A stretch of 64,000 nt of DNA from CAXBOO01 sp963977425. GTDB taxonomy: Bacteria > Bacteroidota > Bacteroidia > Flavobacteriales_D > Luteibaculaceae. The position numbers were made by a program, and so were the translations under genes. The stretch covers positions 248,001 to 312,000 of the forward strand of contig CAXBOO010000003.1 of the NCBI GenBank assembly GCA_963977425.1, given 5' to 3'. Shown piece by piece: positions 18,075 to 27,335 of the stretch; position 1 is the first letter of the stretch, and each line of letters starts with the position of its first letter. The notes under the pieces are model-generated. The model did no database searches, was not told where the DNA came from, and saw nothing but the letters and a program-made list of their open reading frames with translations.

Positions 18075-18128
18075 TAACGATGGAAGTTGGAAGAGGCCTA
18101 TATAGGGCAGTTCCAACTTCCATCGTTA
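18075..18128. terminator. Perfect 18-bp inverted repeat after the replication gene
   Basis: TAACGATGGAAGTTGGAA (18075-18092) and its exact reverse complement (18111-18128) flank an 18-base loop. It starts ten bases after the primase-helicase stop. There is no T-run, so it is either a factor-assisted terminator, an mRNA-stabilising hairpin or a protein-binding site. The stretch 18129-18260 shows nothing recognisable. Confidence 0.55.
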
Positions 18129-18264
18129 AATATAGTCTGAGCTTCTAATATCCAGAAGTAATTGCTTTAGAAAACAATAAACATCTCGTCTTCATACAAT
18201 CTACACTAGAATACATTTCAGGCTTCTTTATCTCATAAAAGAATGATAAATTAGCTGCACACAA

Positions 18265-18312
18265 AATTGGCTATCAGTACATTATGTCCACTTAGCCGAG
18301 CCGTTGCCTGTA
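18265..18312 (+). repeat. Right half of an attC-like site, start of cassette A
   Basis: Contains CAAAATTGGCT and TCCACTTAGCCGAG as in the two full copies downstream, then the terminal box GTTGCCTGTA (18303-18312). That box is the exact reverse complement of TACAGGCAAC at 19240-19249, the other end of the same gene unit. No left arm is visible here, as expected at the junction where a cassette array begins. Confidence 0.6.
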
Positions 18313-18320
18313 ATTAAAAA

Positions 18321-19235
18321 ATGAAATTTGTTTTAATCTCAATATTCAGTATCATCTCGACTTTTGTTTATTGTCAAGATTCTTATAACTCGAAAACTGA
18401 TTCTAGCTATTTAACTATAGACACCAATATCACATTTAAACATTTTGAGGATTTACAAGTATTTCAATATTTCTATTCTGATAGTTTAAATGGAAAAATT
18501 ACATACTCAGAAAAAATTGACTCTTTTGGAAATGTGATTGCGAGATTCCATAAAGATTATAAAACGGATTTAGGCAATGGAAAAGAAGACATGTTAACTA
18601 TAAATGAATATGATGAGCACAATCAACTAAAAAGCACAACGATATATTTTGAAACTTTTCGTAAGGGAGAGGTGGATAAAACTTTTTATCACTATAACGA
18701 CTCACTTCTTGTATTAGCTGAAACATACGAATTAAAGAAACGACTCAAACCAGATATTCATAAAGGAATTGCAAGCCATCATGGCTGTATTGTTTTACCA
18801 GAAGATTATGAAGAACACCCAACTTGGGCCTTAAGAAAAGCAGAAATTTTTAAATATGACAGTTTAGGAAGAAAAACAGGAAGTTATTGTCCTGTATTCT
18901 TTTACTCACATAATAGATGGGAGTATCAATATGACGATCAAGGAAAACTAATTGTCTCAAAATCTTTCGATCAATCCAAATTGCTTTATACTAGTAAATA
19001 TCGCTACACAAAAAATAAAATCATTGAAGACCTTGATTGGGTAGACTGGTCTGACAGAAAATATATAGAAACATATGACCAGAAAAATAATTTGATAAAT
19101 AAATCAACCATTATTTTAGATTCTAAATGGGTTGATAGATATTACTACAATCAAAACAATCAGCTACTACGTTTTGAAGCATATGACAAGGATGACAAAC
19201 TGCAATTGACTCATATTTACTTGTATAAAAAATAA
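18321..19235 (+). CDS. Secreted protein with YD-like repeats (cassette A gene)
   Basis: A 304-aa exported protein: signal MKFVLISIFSIISTFVYC followed by QDS. The mature part contains repeated units with Y-D/N-x-x-x-x-L or G-K (YDEHNQLKST, YDSLGRKTGS, YDDQGKLIVS, YDQKNNLINK, YNQNNQLLRF), similar to MORN/YD-type beta repeats of RHS-related secreted proteins. No toxin domain is seen. It starts nine bases after the attC-like box and ends five bases before the next, so it is a one-gene cassette without its own obvious promoter. Function unknown. Confidence 0.7.
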   Translation: MKFVLISIFSIISTFVYCQDSYNSKTDSSYLTIDTNITFKHFEDLQVFQYFYSDSLNGKITYSEKIDSFGNVIARFHKDYKTDLGNGKEDMLTINEYDEHNQLKSTTIYFETFRKGEVDKTFYHYNDSLLVLAETYELKKRLKPDIHKGIASHHGCIVLPEDYEEHPTWALRKAEIFKYDSLGRKTGSYCPVFFYSHNRWEYQYDDQGKLIVSKSFDQSKLLYTSKYRYTKNKIIEDLDWVDWSDRKYIETYDQKNNLINKSTIILDSKWVDRYYYNQNNQLLRFEAYDKDDKLQLTHIYLYKK

Positions 19236-19239
19236 AAAC

Positions 19240-19439
19240 TACAGGCAACAATAGCTAAATGTAATGCGGGGTTTGGTGGTTAATGGAATGTTTTCCGTGA
19301 TGCATCCGCCAAAACAAGTTTTGACGAATTATATTTGAATAAAGTAAATTCACAAAAATTGGTTTGGCTCAGTTTCGTACGCTGATTGAACATCTTACTG
19401 TTCAATCCCGCACTCCACTTAGCCGAGACGTTGTAACAC
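19240..19439 (+). repeat. attC-like recombination site between cassettes A and B
   Basis: About 200 bases. Left side: TACAGGCAAC (pairs with the start of cassette A), AATA, then GCTAAATGTAATGCGGG. Right side: CCCGCACTCCACTTAGC, CGAGAC, then GTTGTAACAC, which pairs with the far end of cassette B. The arms pair imperfectly around an unpaired spacer, the R-box, spacer, L-box layout of integron attC sites. The centre has its own hairpin GATTGAACA / TGTTCAATC and a CAAAAC-AA-GTTTTG palindrome. It is strongly conserved with the site at 20126. Confidence 0.7.
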
Positions 19440-19449
19440 ATTAAAAAAA

Positions 19450-20121
19450 ATGCAAATTGTAGACTTAGGAGAAAATGCTTCGGGATGCTGCACGGTTAAT
19501 TATCTCCTTGATGAATCACCGATATTCATAACTGATAATCATTTAGCTGCATTTTGGATTTGGCACAAACTTGATGTAAAAAGTTCATATACATTAATTC
19601 ATATAGACAGACATTATGACTTAGCCGATCCTAAAGTTAAGTCAATTGAAATAATTAAAGAAACAAAATGGGCAAACTTAGATTTCAATTCATTTAGTAA
19701 TGTAGAAGTTGAAATTGATGGAAAAACTCATAAAGTAATTCAATGGGATAATTACATCAAATCATTTAACATTCTCTATCCTGATTTCTTTAAAAAGAAT
19801 ATTTTTTGCACAGAAGAACACTCGGAATCCCTATTGCCTAACACTGATGAAGTTCACTTAGACAAGCTTATGGAACTTTGTTTAGATGAAAAAGAGAACA
19901 TTATTCTTAATCTCGACTTAGATTTTTTCTTTACAAGAGATTCTGATGGGAAGAAAATGATAAGAAAATATACAGATGACTACATCGATAAATTTTTAGA
20001 ATGGCTTAATGATGAAAAAGAAAAATTCAAACAAATAATTATCTGTTTAAGCCCTGAATGCTGTGGTTCTTGGGAAGAAAGTAAAAAAATAAAAGAAAGA
20101 ATTTTAGAGAAAATAAAATAA
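19450..20121 (+). CDS. UPF0489-family protein (cassette B gene)
   Basis: A 223-aa soluble protein of the UPF0489 (human C5orf22-like) family. The signatures are ITDNHLAAFWIW (about 27-38), LIHIDRHYDL (about 49-58) and NLDLDFFF (about 155-162), acidic and His-rich patches reminiscent of the metal site in arginase-fold hydrolases. The substrate is unknown. It begins 11 bases after the attC-like box and stops five bases before the next one, a second single-gene cassette. Confidence 0.78.
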   Translation: MQIVDLGENASGCCTVNYLLDESPIFITDNHLAAFWIWHKLDVKSSYTLIHIDRHYDLADPKVKSIEIIKETKWANLDFNSFSNVEVEIDGKTHKVIQWDNYIKSFNILYPDFFKKNIFCTEEHSESLLPNTDEVHLDKLMELCLDEKENIILNLDLDFFFTRDSDGKKMIRKYTDDYIDKFLEWLNDEKEKFKQIIICLSPECCGSWEESKKIKERILEKIK

Positions 20122-20125
20122 TAAC

Positions 20126-20323
20126 GTGTTACAACAATAGCTAAATGTAATGCGGGGTTTAGTGGTAAATCTTAGCTTCTACCCTACACATTCGCCAAAA
20201 CAAGTTTTGACGATTTTATTTTGTTAATTTAAATCACAAAAATTGGTTTGGCTTGCAACGTGCCTAGATTGAAAACTTAACGCTTTTCAATCCCGCACTC
20301 CACTTAGCTGAGACGTTATGCCC
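20126..20323 (+). repeat. attC-like recombination site after cassette B
   Basis: About 198 bases, a close relative of the site at 19240. It opens with GTGTTACAAC (pairs with 19430-19439), then AATAGCTAAATGTAATGCGG, and ends CCACTTAGCTGAGAC plus the box GTTATGCCC (20315-20323). The central hairpin has changed to GATTGAAAA / TTTTCAATC, keeping pairing. GGGCATAAC at 27418-27426 is the exact reverse complement of the final box. Bases 20324-20528 hold no gene. Confidence 0.7.
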
Positions 20324-20528
20324 AATTTAAAAAAACCTGCCGCACAAACAGCACATTTGATTTTACTTCCCACAAGCTAACACCTCAAAAACCTAAGAGC
20401 TGTTTCTTCCCAACGCTGACCAAAGAATAATATACAGAGTAATTAAAATACGAACGAGGCTATCGTTTACAAAACTCACTGAATAAAAGCTTGTGAAAAT
20501 TTATCAGTTAATTACATTGCTTTTTGTG

Positions 20529-20536
20529 TAAATTTG
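20529..20536 (+). promoter_or_regulatory. Putative -7 element of the metal-efflux operon
   Basis: TAAATTTG matches the TAnnTTTG box and is followed by the typical C. It lies only six bases before the ATG of the DUF6660 gene, so the transcript may be leaderless or nearly so. Confidence 0.45.
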
Positions 20537-20542
20537 CCGCAA

Positions 20543-20863
20543 ATGAGATTTTTAACCTTCATATTGTCAATTTATGTACTCGCACTATCCATAGTGTCGT
20601 GTGCTGATAATATTGAAAAGCATAATGAAGGGGACAAGGTTGAAATTTCAGTTAACATTGAAGACCATAATCATTCGAATTGTGATGACTTCTGTTCTCC
20701 TTTTTGCTCTTGTGCTTGTTGTGGCACAGTTGTTACTCTTGCCTCCAACACAATTATTACGGATACTTTAATAAGTCAATTACCGAAGTATTCATTCCAC
20801 TATTCTTTTGATTACTCCTTTAATTACAACATTGGAGTGTGGCGACCGCCAAACTTAGGTTAA
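20543..20863 (+). CDS. DUF6660-family small exported protein
   Basis: A 106-aa protein with signal MRFLTFILSIYVLALSIVSC, then a His/Asp-rich segment (NIEDHNHSNCDD) and a Cys cluster (CDDFCSPFCSCACCG) that could bind metal. This matches the DUF6660 proteins often found directly upstream of Bacteroidota heavy-metal RND pumps. It is probably an envelope metal-binding accessory; this role is inferred from composition and position. The ATG at 20543 is used, rather than nine bases upstream, because it begins the signal peptide. The czcA-like gene follows after 68 bases. Confidence 0.7.
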   Translation: MRFLTFILSIYVLALSIVSCADNIEKHNEGDKVEISVNIEDHNHSNCDDFCSPFCSCACCGTVVTLASNTIITDTLISQLPKYSFHYSFDYSFNYNIGVWRPPNLG

Positions 20864-20931
20864 ACCAATATTCAGGGACACATACGTCCTTTTGAGAAAA
20901 TTTTCACGGTTTAATTCTAAAATCAATTCTA

Positions 20932-23900
20932 ATGTTCGATAAGATAATTGCTTATTCTGTAAAGAATAAGTTTGTTATAGGGCTATTTGTAGCTGCTTTA
21001 ACAGTTTGGGGTATTTTTTCACTCCGCCAATTACCCATTGATGCTGTACCTGACATCACTAATAATCAGGTTCAAATTATTACCATTTCTCCTACTCTTG
21101 CTACGCAGGAAGTGGAGCAATTCATCACAACACCTGTAGAACTTTCTTTACAGAATCTCCAAAAGGTTGAAGAAATAAGATCAATCTCACGTTTTGGGCT
21201 ATCTGTAATTACAGTAGTGTTTGAAGAGAATTATGACATTTACCTTGCAAGACAGCTCGTTACAGAACGTATCAAAGAAGCTGAAAATGCTATACCAGCA
21301 GGTTTAGGAACTCCCGAAATGTCTCCCATATCTACTGGTTTAGGAGAAATATATCAATACGTTGTTCGACCTGAAGTAGGTTATGAAGACAAATTTTCTG
21401 CATCTGAGCTAAGAACTATTCAAGACTGGATTGTGAAGAGACAATTGTTGGGTATTGAAGGAGTTGCAGAGATTAATTCAATGGGGGGTTATTTAAAACA
21501 ATATGAAGTAGCCGTAAATCCTGACCTACTAAAATCATTAGGCATAAGCATTTCAGATGTTTTTGTGGCTCTTGAAAAAAGTAATGAAAATACGGGTGGT
21601 GCATACATAGAAAAAAACTCAAATGCCTATTACATCCGCTCAGAAGGACTAGCTAAATCATTGGATGACATTGGAAATATTGTAGTCAATGAAGTAGGTA
21701 ATACACCGATATTAATAAAAGACGTTGCAACCTTACAGTATGGCAAAGCACCTCGATACGGGGCATTAGTTCGTGACGGAAAAGAAGTAGTTGGCGGAAA
21801 AGTGATGATGTTTAAAGGTGCTAATTCGTCGGAAGTAACCGAATTAGTAAAAGAAAGAGTTATACAAATTCAAAAATCGTTACCCGAAGGAGTAATAATA
21901 GACCCTTACTTAGTAAGAGACAAATTAGTTACTACAGCAATTGGGACAGTTAAGAAAAACCTTATTGAGGGTGGTTTAATTGTCATCTTCATTTTAGTGC
22001 TGTTATTAGGGAATTGGCGAGCTGGGTTGATAGTGGCTTCGGTTATTCCATTCGCAATGCTATTTGCTGTGTCGATGATGAATCTACTTGGTGTATCAGC
22101 CAACCTGATGAGTTTAGGGGCAATAGACTTTGGATTGATTGTAGATGGTGCAGTAATCATTGTGGAAGCCATTGTACACCGTTTGCAAATAAAGCACTCT
22201 GGCAAGTTATTAAGTCAGTCAGAAATAGATTCAGATGTAATTTCTTCTTCCCAAAAAATTAGAAGTTCAGCCGCTTTTGGAGAGATTATTATTTTAATGG
22301 TTTACATACCTATTCTTGCATTGGTTGGCATTGAAGGCAAAATGTTTAAGCCTATGGCACAAACTGTTATGTTAGCCATTACGGGTGCATTAATTCTGTC
22401 TTTAACCTATGTGCCGATGATGGCTGCTCTTTTTCTGAATAAAAAGATATCTAACAAAAGAACTTTTGCCGATAAAATCATTGACTATTTCCAAAACTTG
22501 TATACGCCAATTTTGAATAAGGCAATGCAATTTAAACGTGCATTTGTTGGTGGTACTGTCCTACTATTTTTAATCAGCATTTTCGTTTTTAGCCGAATGG
22601 GTGGTGAATTTATTCCCACGTTAGAAGAAGGGGATTTGGCAATGCAACACATTCTACCCCCAGGTAGTTCACTTTCTCAAAGTGTTGAAACTGCCAAAAT
22701 GATTCAGAAGAAACTTCTAAAAGAATTTCCAGAGATAACAGATGTGGTAGCCAACATTGGTTCGGCAGAAATCCCAACAGACCCTATGCCTGTCGAAATT
22801 GCGGATTATGTGTTGGTGATGAAACCAAAATCAGAATGGGTTTCAGCCGATAATAGACAAGCAATGTTTGAAAAAATCGAAGAATCTTTATCCTCAATTC
22901 CAGGTGTCGGTTACGAGTTTTCACAACCTATACAAATGCGTTTTAACGAGTTAATGACAGGGACGAAAGCTGATATTGCCATTAAACTTTACGGTGATGA
23001 TTTAGATCGGTTGTTTCAAAAGGCTACCGAGGCGGAGAAAGTCATCAATACTATTGATGGTGTAGGTACAGTAAATGTTGAGCAAACAATAGGAATGCCC
23101 CAAATTATTATCAAGTACAATTATGATAAAATGGCACAATATGGTTTGCACATTAAAGAAGTCAATCAAGTTATTCGTTCGGCATTTGCTGGTGAAAAAG
23201 CAGGCGTAATTTATGAAGGGGAGAAGCGATTTGACCTAGTGATTCGCTTAGACGAACAAAACCGAACTGGCATTCAAGATGTCGAAAACCTTTTTGTTAC
23301 ACTTAACGATGGAATGCAAGTACCATTAAGTAGTGTGGCTAATATTGACTTTGTAGATGCTCCTATGCAGATTTCACGAGAAAACACCAACCGCAGGATA
23401 GTAATTGGTGTTAACGTAGGTAATACAGACGTTGAAACTTTAGTGGAGAAAATTCAAATAGCATTAGACGCAAACGTAAAATTGCCAACTGGTTATTACT
23501 TTACTTATGGCGGCCAGTTCGAAAACTTAAAAGCTGCAAATGCCAGATTATCGGTTGCACTTCCAATTGCCTTAGCCTTAATTTTCATACTACTCTACTT
23601 CACTTTTGGTTCCGTACCGCAAGCAGCCTTGATTTTTACTGCTATACCATTATCTGCAATAGGTGGTATTTGGGCTTTGCAATTAAGAGGTTTGCCTTTT
23701 AGTATTTCGGCAGGTATTGGGTTCATTGCCTTATTTGGTGTGGCGGTATTGAATGGGATTGTATTGATAGGTTATTTCAATCAACTCAAAAAAGAAGGAA
23801 TTACCGATATAAAAGAAAGAATAATAACAGGGACAAGAGTAAGGTTGCGACCAGTCTTAATGACCGCAGCGGTAGCTTCATTTGGTTTTTTGCCAATGGC

Positions 23901-25251
23901 TATCTCTACCTCTGGGGGTGCTGAAGTTCAACGACCTTTAGCAACAGTAGTTATTGGTGGTTTGCTCACAGCAACCTTTCTTACTTTGGTAATATTACCT
24001 GTTCTTTATTATTGGTTAGAAAAGTGGAATAGTAATAGAACAAAAACCATTTCTATATCTAAAGGTAGCGCCTTAGGTATGCTATTACTTATAGGTATAT
24101 CATTCACAGCTAAAGCGCAAAAAACGTCAATTAGTTTAGATGAAGCCATTTCCATAGCTATCGCAAACCACCCTGATATTAAAGCTGCGAACTTAGAAGT
24201 AGACAAAGCGGAGTCCTTACAAAAATTATTATTCAGTTTAGGTAATACAGACGTTACCTATCAAGGAGACGGATTGAAAGATGAGCAGTTCGGTCAGCAA
24301 GTGAATCAGGTGGGTGTTGTGCAAAATTTCCACAATTTGGGTACAGTTAGAGCCAATAATAAGTTAAACAATGAGTTGGCTACACAAAGTACTTTGTCCA
24401 AGCAACTAACTGTAAATGAGTTAAAATGGAAGGTGAAACAGCTTTACTTTGAAGTTCAGTACATCAAAGAATTAAAAAAGCTCTACACTATACTTTCAGA
24501 GACGTATTCGAATTATTACGACAAAGCAAAAGTGAGGGTTGAAGTGGGTCAAGCTAATCCAGTAGAAGCTATGACTTTAAAGTCTAAGTGGAATGAATAC
24601 CAGCTTTTAATGACTCAATTAAGTATTCAATTAAGGAACCTTCATAATCGGCTTCAATTAACACTAAACTCTAATGAAACGGTAACTGTTGCTGGAGGAA
24701 TGTCTGCAATAATTTTCAATGAATCGTTAGACACCAATTCTAATATCTTTTTGAAACAAAGCCAACAGAATATAGCCATTGAAACAGCAAAGGTATCGGT
24801 ATTAAGAACCGAATTAAAACCAAGCTTCAATATTGGCTATGCTGCCCAAAACTATTATCAAGGCGGTAGCCTTTATGCCGTTCAAGCAGGAGTTTCCATA
24901 CCTCTTTTTAACCTTCAAGCCAGAAAGAAAGTTAAAGCTCAAAAAATTCAAATAGACATTGCTAATCAACAATATCAAAGTAAGGTGTTGGATATACAAC
25001 AAGAGTTAAATCAAGCCAAGAGTACCGTTTCAGTTCATCAAGAAGCCGTAGAGTTTTACAAAAATCAGAAACAAAACGTAAATCCAGAAATTGTGAGGAT
25101 TGCACAGCTTAATTATCAAGCTGGTGAAATTTCTTACCTCGAACTGTTAAACACTTTACAGTTAATGGCTACCAATAGTAAAAGTTATTGGGAGCAACTA
25201 AAAGCCTACAATAAGGCAGTAGCAAATTATCAATTTCTTACAAACCAATAA
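20932..25251 (+). CDS. czcA: CzcA/CusA heavy-metal RND pump fused to a TolC-like channel
   Basis: A 1439-aa fusion. Residues 1 to about 1035 are an inner-membrane HME-type RND transporter: MFDKIIAYSVKNKFVIGLFV at the N-terminus, the two periplasmic porter regions, and the TM block with LMSLGAIDFGLIVDGAVIIVE (proton relay Asp and Glu). After a junction containing a hydrophobic stretch that ends AKAQ (about 1048-1066), the last 370 or so residues have the TolC/OEP helical pattern (TSISLDEAISIAIANHPDI, YQAGEISYLELLNTL). It exports divalent or monovalent metals using the proton gradient. This fusion is well known in Bacteroidota. The metal specificity is not evident. Confidence 0.92.
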   Translation: MFDKIIAYSVKNKFVIGLFVAALTVWGIFSLRQLPIDAVPDITNNQVQIITISPTLATQEVEQFITTPVELSLQNLQKVEEIRSISRFGLSVITVVFEENYDIYLARQLVTERIKEAENAIPAGLGTPEMSPISTGLGEIYQYVVRPEVGYEDKFSASELRTIQDWIVKRQLLGIEGVAEINSMGGYLKQYEVAVNPDLLKSLGISISDVFVALEKSNENTGGAYIEKNSNAYYIRSEGLAKSLDDIGNIVVNEVGNTPILIKDVATLQYGKAPRYGALVRDGKEVVGGKVMMFKGANSSEVTELVKERVIQIQKSLPEGVIIDPYLVRDKLVTTAIGTVKKNLIEGGLIVIFILVLLLGNWRAGLIVASVIPFAMLFAVSMMNLLGVSANLMSLGAIDFGLIVDGAVIIVEAIVHRLQIKHSGKLLSQSEIDSDVISSSQKIRSSAAFGEIIILMVYIPILALVGIEGKMFKPMAQTVMLAITGALILSLTYVPMMAALFLNKKISNKRTFADKIIDYFQNLYTPILNKAMQFKRAFVGGTVLLFLISIFVFSRMGGEFIPTLEEGDLAMQHILPPGSSLSQSVETAKMIQKKLLKEFPEITDVVANIGSAEIPTDPMPVEIADYVLVMKPKSEWVSADNRQAMFEKIEESLSSIPGVGYEFSQPIQMRFNELMTGTKADIAIKLYGDDLDRLFQKATEAEKVINTIDGVGTVNVEQTIGMPQIIIKYNYDKMAQYGLHIKEVNQVIRSAFAGEKAGVIYEGEKRFDLVIRLDEQNRTGIQDVENLFVTLNDGMQVPLSSVANIDFVDAPMQISRENTNRRIVIGVNVGNTDVETLVEKIQIALDANVKLPTGYYFTYGGQFENLKAANARLSVALPIALALIFILLYFTFGSVPQAALIFTAIPLSAIGGIWALQLRGLPFSISAGIGFIALFGVAVLNGIVLIGYFNQLKKEGITDIKERIITGTRVRLRPVLMTAAVASFGFLPMAISTSGGAEVQRPLATVVIGGLLTATFLTLVILPVLYYWLEKWNSNRTKTISISKGSALGMLLLIGISFTAKAQKTSISLDEAISIAIANHPDIKAANLEVDKAESLQKLLFSLGNTDVTYQGDGLKDEQFGQQVNQVGVVQNFHNLGTVRANNKLNNELATQSTLSKQLTVNELKWKVKQLYFEVQYIKELKKLYTILSETYSNYYDKAKVRVEVGQANPVEAMTLKSKWNEYQLLMTQLSIQLRNLHNRLQLTLNSNETVTVAGGMSAIIFNESLDTNSNIFLKQSQQNIAIETAKVSVLRTELKPSFNIGYAAQNYYQGGSLYAVQAGVSIPLFNLQARKKVKAQKIQIDIANQQYQSKVLDIQQELNQAKSTVSVHQEAVEFYKNQKQNVNPEIVRIAQLNYQAGEISYLELLNTLQLMATNSKSYWEQLKAYNKAVANYQFLTNQ

Positions 25252-25262
25252 CAAACATTAAA

Positions 25263-26507
25263 ATGAAAAATAATATAAAATATATCTTCGTAATTGCAGT
25301 ATTTGCAATGTCATCAGTCATAATAGCTTGTGGTGCAGAACATGCAGAAAACGATGAGCATAACCACAGTGAATCAACTGAAAATCATTCGGAGGAAGAT
25401 GGACACGACCACGGTGAAAGTTCCGATAATGACGAACACCACGAAGACGGCTTAAATCTTACCAAGGCACAAATTGCGACTATTGGATTAGAGTTTGGGG
25501 ATTTTTCTTCTATCAAAGTAAACGACTTTATTAAAGCTACAGGAACTTTAGGCTTACCACCTAATGCCTTTGCTGTTGTTTCAGCCAAATCAGAAGGTAT
25601 TATTGCTGGTGCAACAAAGTTTGTTGAAGGAAATTACATCAAAAAAGGGCAAATCATAGCATATATCGAAAACCCTGAATTCATTGTTAAGCAACAAGAA
25701 TATCTAGAATCTAAAGCAGAATTTGAATTAAAGAAATTGGATTTAGAACGTCAGAAATCTTTGGTAGACGCTAACGCAGGAGTAGCTAAAAACCTTCAAA
25801 GCACGCAGGCAGAATTTGCCATTTTAGAAGCGAAGACGGTTGGTTTATCCAAGCAATTATCATATCTGGGTATTTCAACGGACAACTTAACACCAAATAG
25901 TATCAGTAAACAGATTGCCATAAAAGCACCAATGAATGGCTTTATTTCAAATATCAATATTCATAATGGAATGTATGCACAACCTTCAGTAGCGTTAATG
26001 GAAATTATTTCGGAAGACCATTTACATTTAGAGTTAGATGTGTTTGAAAAGGATATAGTAAATATTAAAATTGGACAACTAATTAGCTATACCGTTCCTG
26101 CTTTAGGAGCTACGGTTTTTAATGGCGAGGTAAGCGTAATAGGTAAAGAGTTTAATTCAAAGTCTAAAACGGTTCGTATTCACGGACATTTAGAAGGTAA
26201 AAAACCATTATTTCTCAAAGATCTTTTCATCAATGCTAAAATTTGGTTAAATGACAATACAACCCAAGCAATACCTGAAAAATCTGTGATTAAAGATGGG
26301 GATAACACCTTTGTATATGTTGCCAACAATAGCAATGCAAATGAAATAGAATTTAAAACCATAAGAGTAATTGCAGGAACAACATCAAATGGATATACAG
26401 CTATAAAAGTGTTAGAAGAGATACCTGGAGGTATGCAAATAGTTACCAAAGGGGCTTATTATGTATATGCACAGTCTAAAGCAGGAGAATTAGAACACGA
26501 GCATTAA
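25263..26507 (+). CDS. czcB: Periplasmic adaptor (CzcB/CusB-like) lipoprotein
   Basis: A 414-aa membrane fusion protein starting 11 bases after the pump gene. A signal with lipobox SSVIIAC is followed by a striking His/Asp/Glu-rich metal-binding stretch (residues about 25-63: HNHSE, DGHDHGE, DEHHEDG). Beyond are the lipoyl/barrel-sandwich halves (VSAKSEGIIAG, IAIKAPMNGFISNINIHNGM), a coiled hairpin (residues about 145-195) and beta-barrel domains. It bridges the pump and the outer-membrane channel. Confidence 0.92.
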   Translation: MKNNIKYIFVIAVFAMSSVIIACGAEHAENDEHNHSESTENHSEEDGHDHGESSDNDEHHEDGLNLTKAQIATIGLEFGDFSSIKVNDFIKATGTLGLPPNAFAVVSAKSEGIIAGATKFVEGNYIKKGQIIAYIENPEFIVKQQEYLESKAEFELKKLDLERQKSLVDANAGVAKNLQSTQAEFAILEAKTVGLSKQLSYLGISTDNLTPNSISKQIAIKAPMNGFISNINIHNGMYAQPSVALMEIISEDHLHLELDVFEKDIVNIKIGQLISYTVPALGATVFNGEVSVIGKEFNSKSKTVRIHGHLEGKKPLFLKDLFINAKIWLNDNTTQAIPEKSVIKDGDNTFVYVANNSNANEIEFKTIRVIAGTTSNGYTAIKVLEEIPGGMQIVTKGAYYVYAQSKAGELEHEH

Positions 26508-26540
26508 AAATGATAAAGTACGGTACGGTACGGACAAACT

Positions 26541-27335
26541 ATGGAAAAGACTGTTTTTAAAATAAAAAAAATGGATTGTCCTTCGGAGGAAAATCTTATC
26601 CGAATGAAACTGTGCGAAATAGCAAGTGTTGCGAATTTGGATTTTGATATCCCTAACCGAAAATTGACAGTCTTTCACAGCGGAGAAATTGAACATCTAG
26701 AAAAATCAGTTATTGAGTTAAATCTAGGTGGTAAAAAAATCTCTACCGAACAAACTGATCAGACTGAGTTCGATGAAAACACAAATCAAAGAAAACTACT
26801 TTGGTCTGTTCTGGTGATAAATTTTGTTTTCTTCATCATTGAAATGACAACAGGTTTGATTTCTAAATCAATTGGGCTTGTTGCTGATAGTTTGGATATG
26901 CTTGCGGACAGTTTTGTTTATGGTATTAGTTTATTGGCTGTTGGAGGAACTGCTATAAAGAAAAAGCGGATAGCAAAACTTGCTGGATATTTTCAAATAA
27001 CACTCGCTATTATAGGATTTATGGAAGTATTAAGGAGGTTTTTCGGTAACGAAAAACTTCCTGATTTTTCGACTATGATTGTTGTTTCCATTTTTGCATT
27101 AATTGCGAACGGAATTTGTCTTTACATTTTACAAAAATCCAAAAGTAAAGATGAAGCACATATGAAAGCCAGTATGATTTTCACTTCTAATGATGTCATA
27201 ATTAACATTGGAGTAATTGCAGCAGGAGTTCTAGTTCGTTTGTTAAACTCCGTAAAACCTGATTTGATTATTGGTACAATAGTTTTTGCTTTGGTAATTC
27301 AAGGAGCAATTAGGATTTTGAAGTTGAGTAAGTGA
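26541..27335 (+). CDS. CDF-family cation transporter with N-terminal HMA-like domain
   Basis: A 264-aa protein. Residues 1-75 have a ferredoxin-like, HMA-type outline (FKIKKMDCPSEENLIRMKL), but the usual CxxC is reduced to one Cys. About six membrane helices follow with cation diffusion facilitator signatures: VADSLDMLADS in TM2 and SNDVIINIGVI in TM5. It is likely to move a divalent metal out of the cytoplasm as partner of the RND pump. It is 33 bases downstream of czcB, after a short GTACG tandem (26518-26533). Confidence 0.82.
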   Translation: MEKTVFKIKKMDCPSEENLIRMKLCEIASVANLDFDIPNRKLTVFHSGEIEHLEKSVIELNLGGKKISTEQTDQTEFDENTNQRKLLWSVLVINFVFFIIEMTTGLISKSIGLVADSLDMLADSFVYGISLLAVGGTAIKKKRIAKLAGYFQITLAIIGFMEVLRRFFGNEKLPDFSTMIVVSIFALIANGICLYILQKSKSKDEAHMKASMIFTSNDVIINIGVIAAGVLVRLLNSVKPDLIIGTIVFALVIQGAIRILKLSK

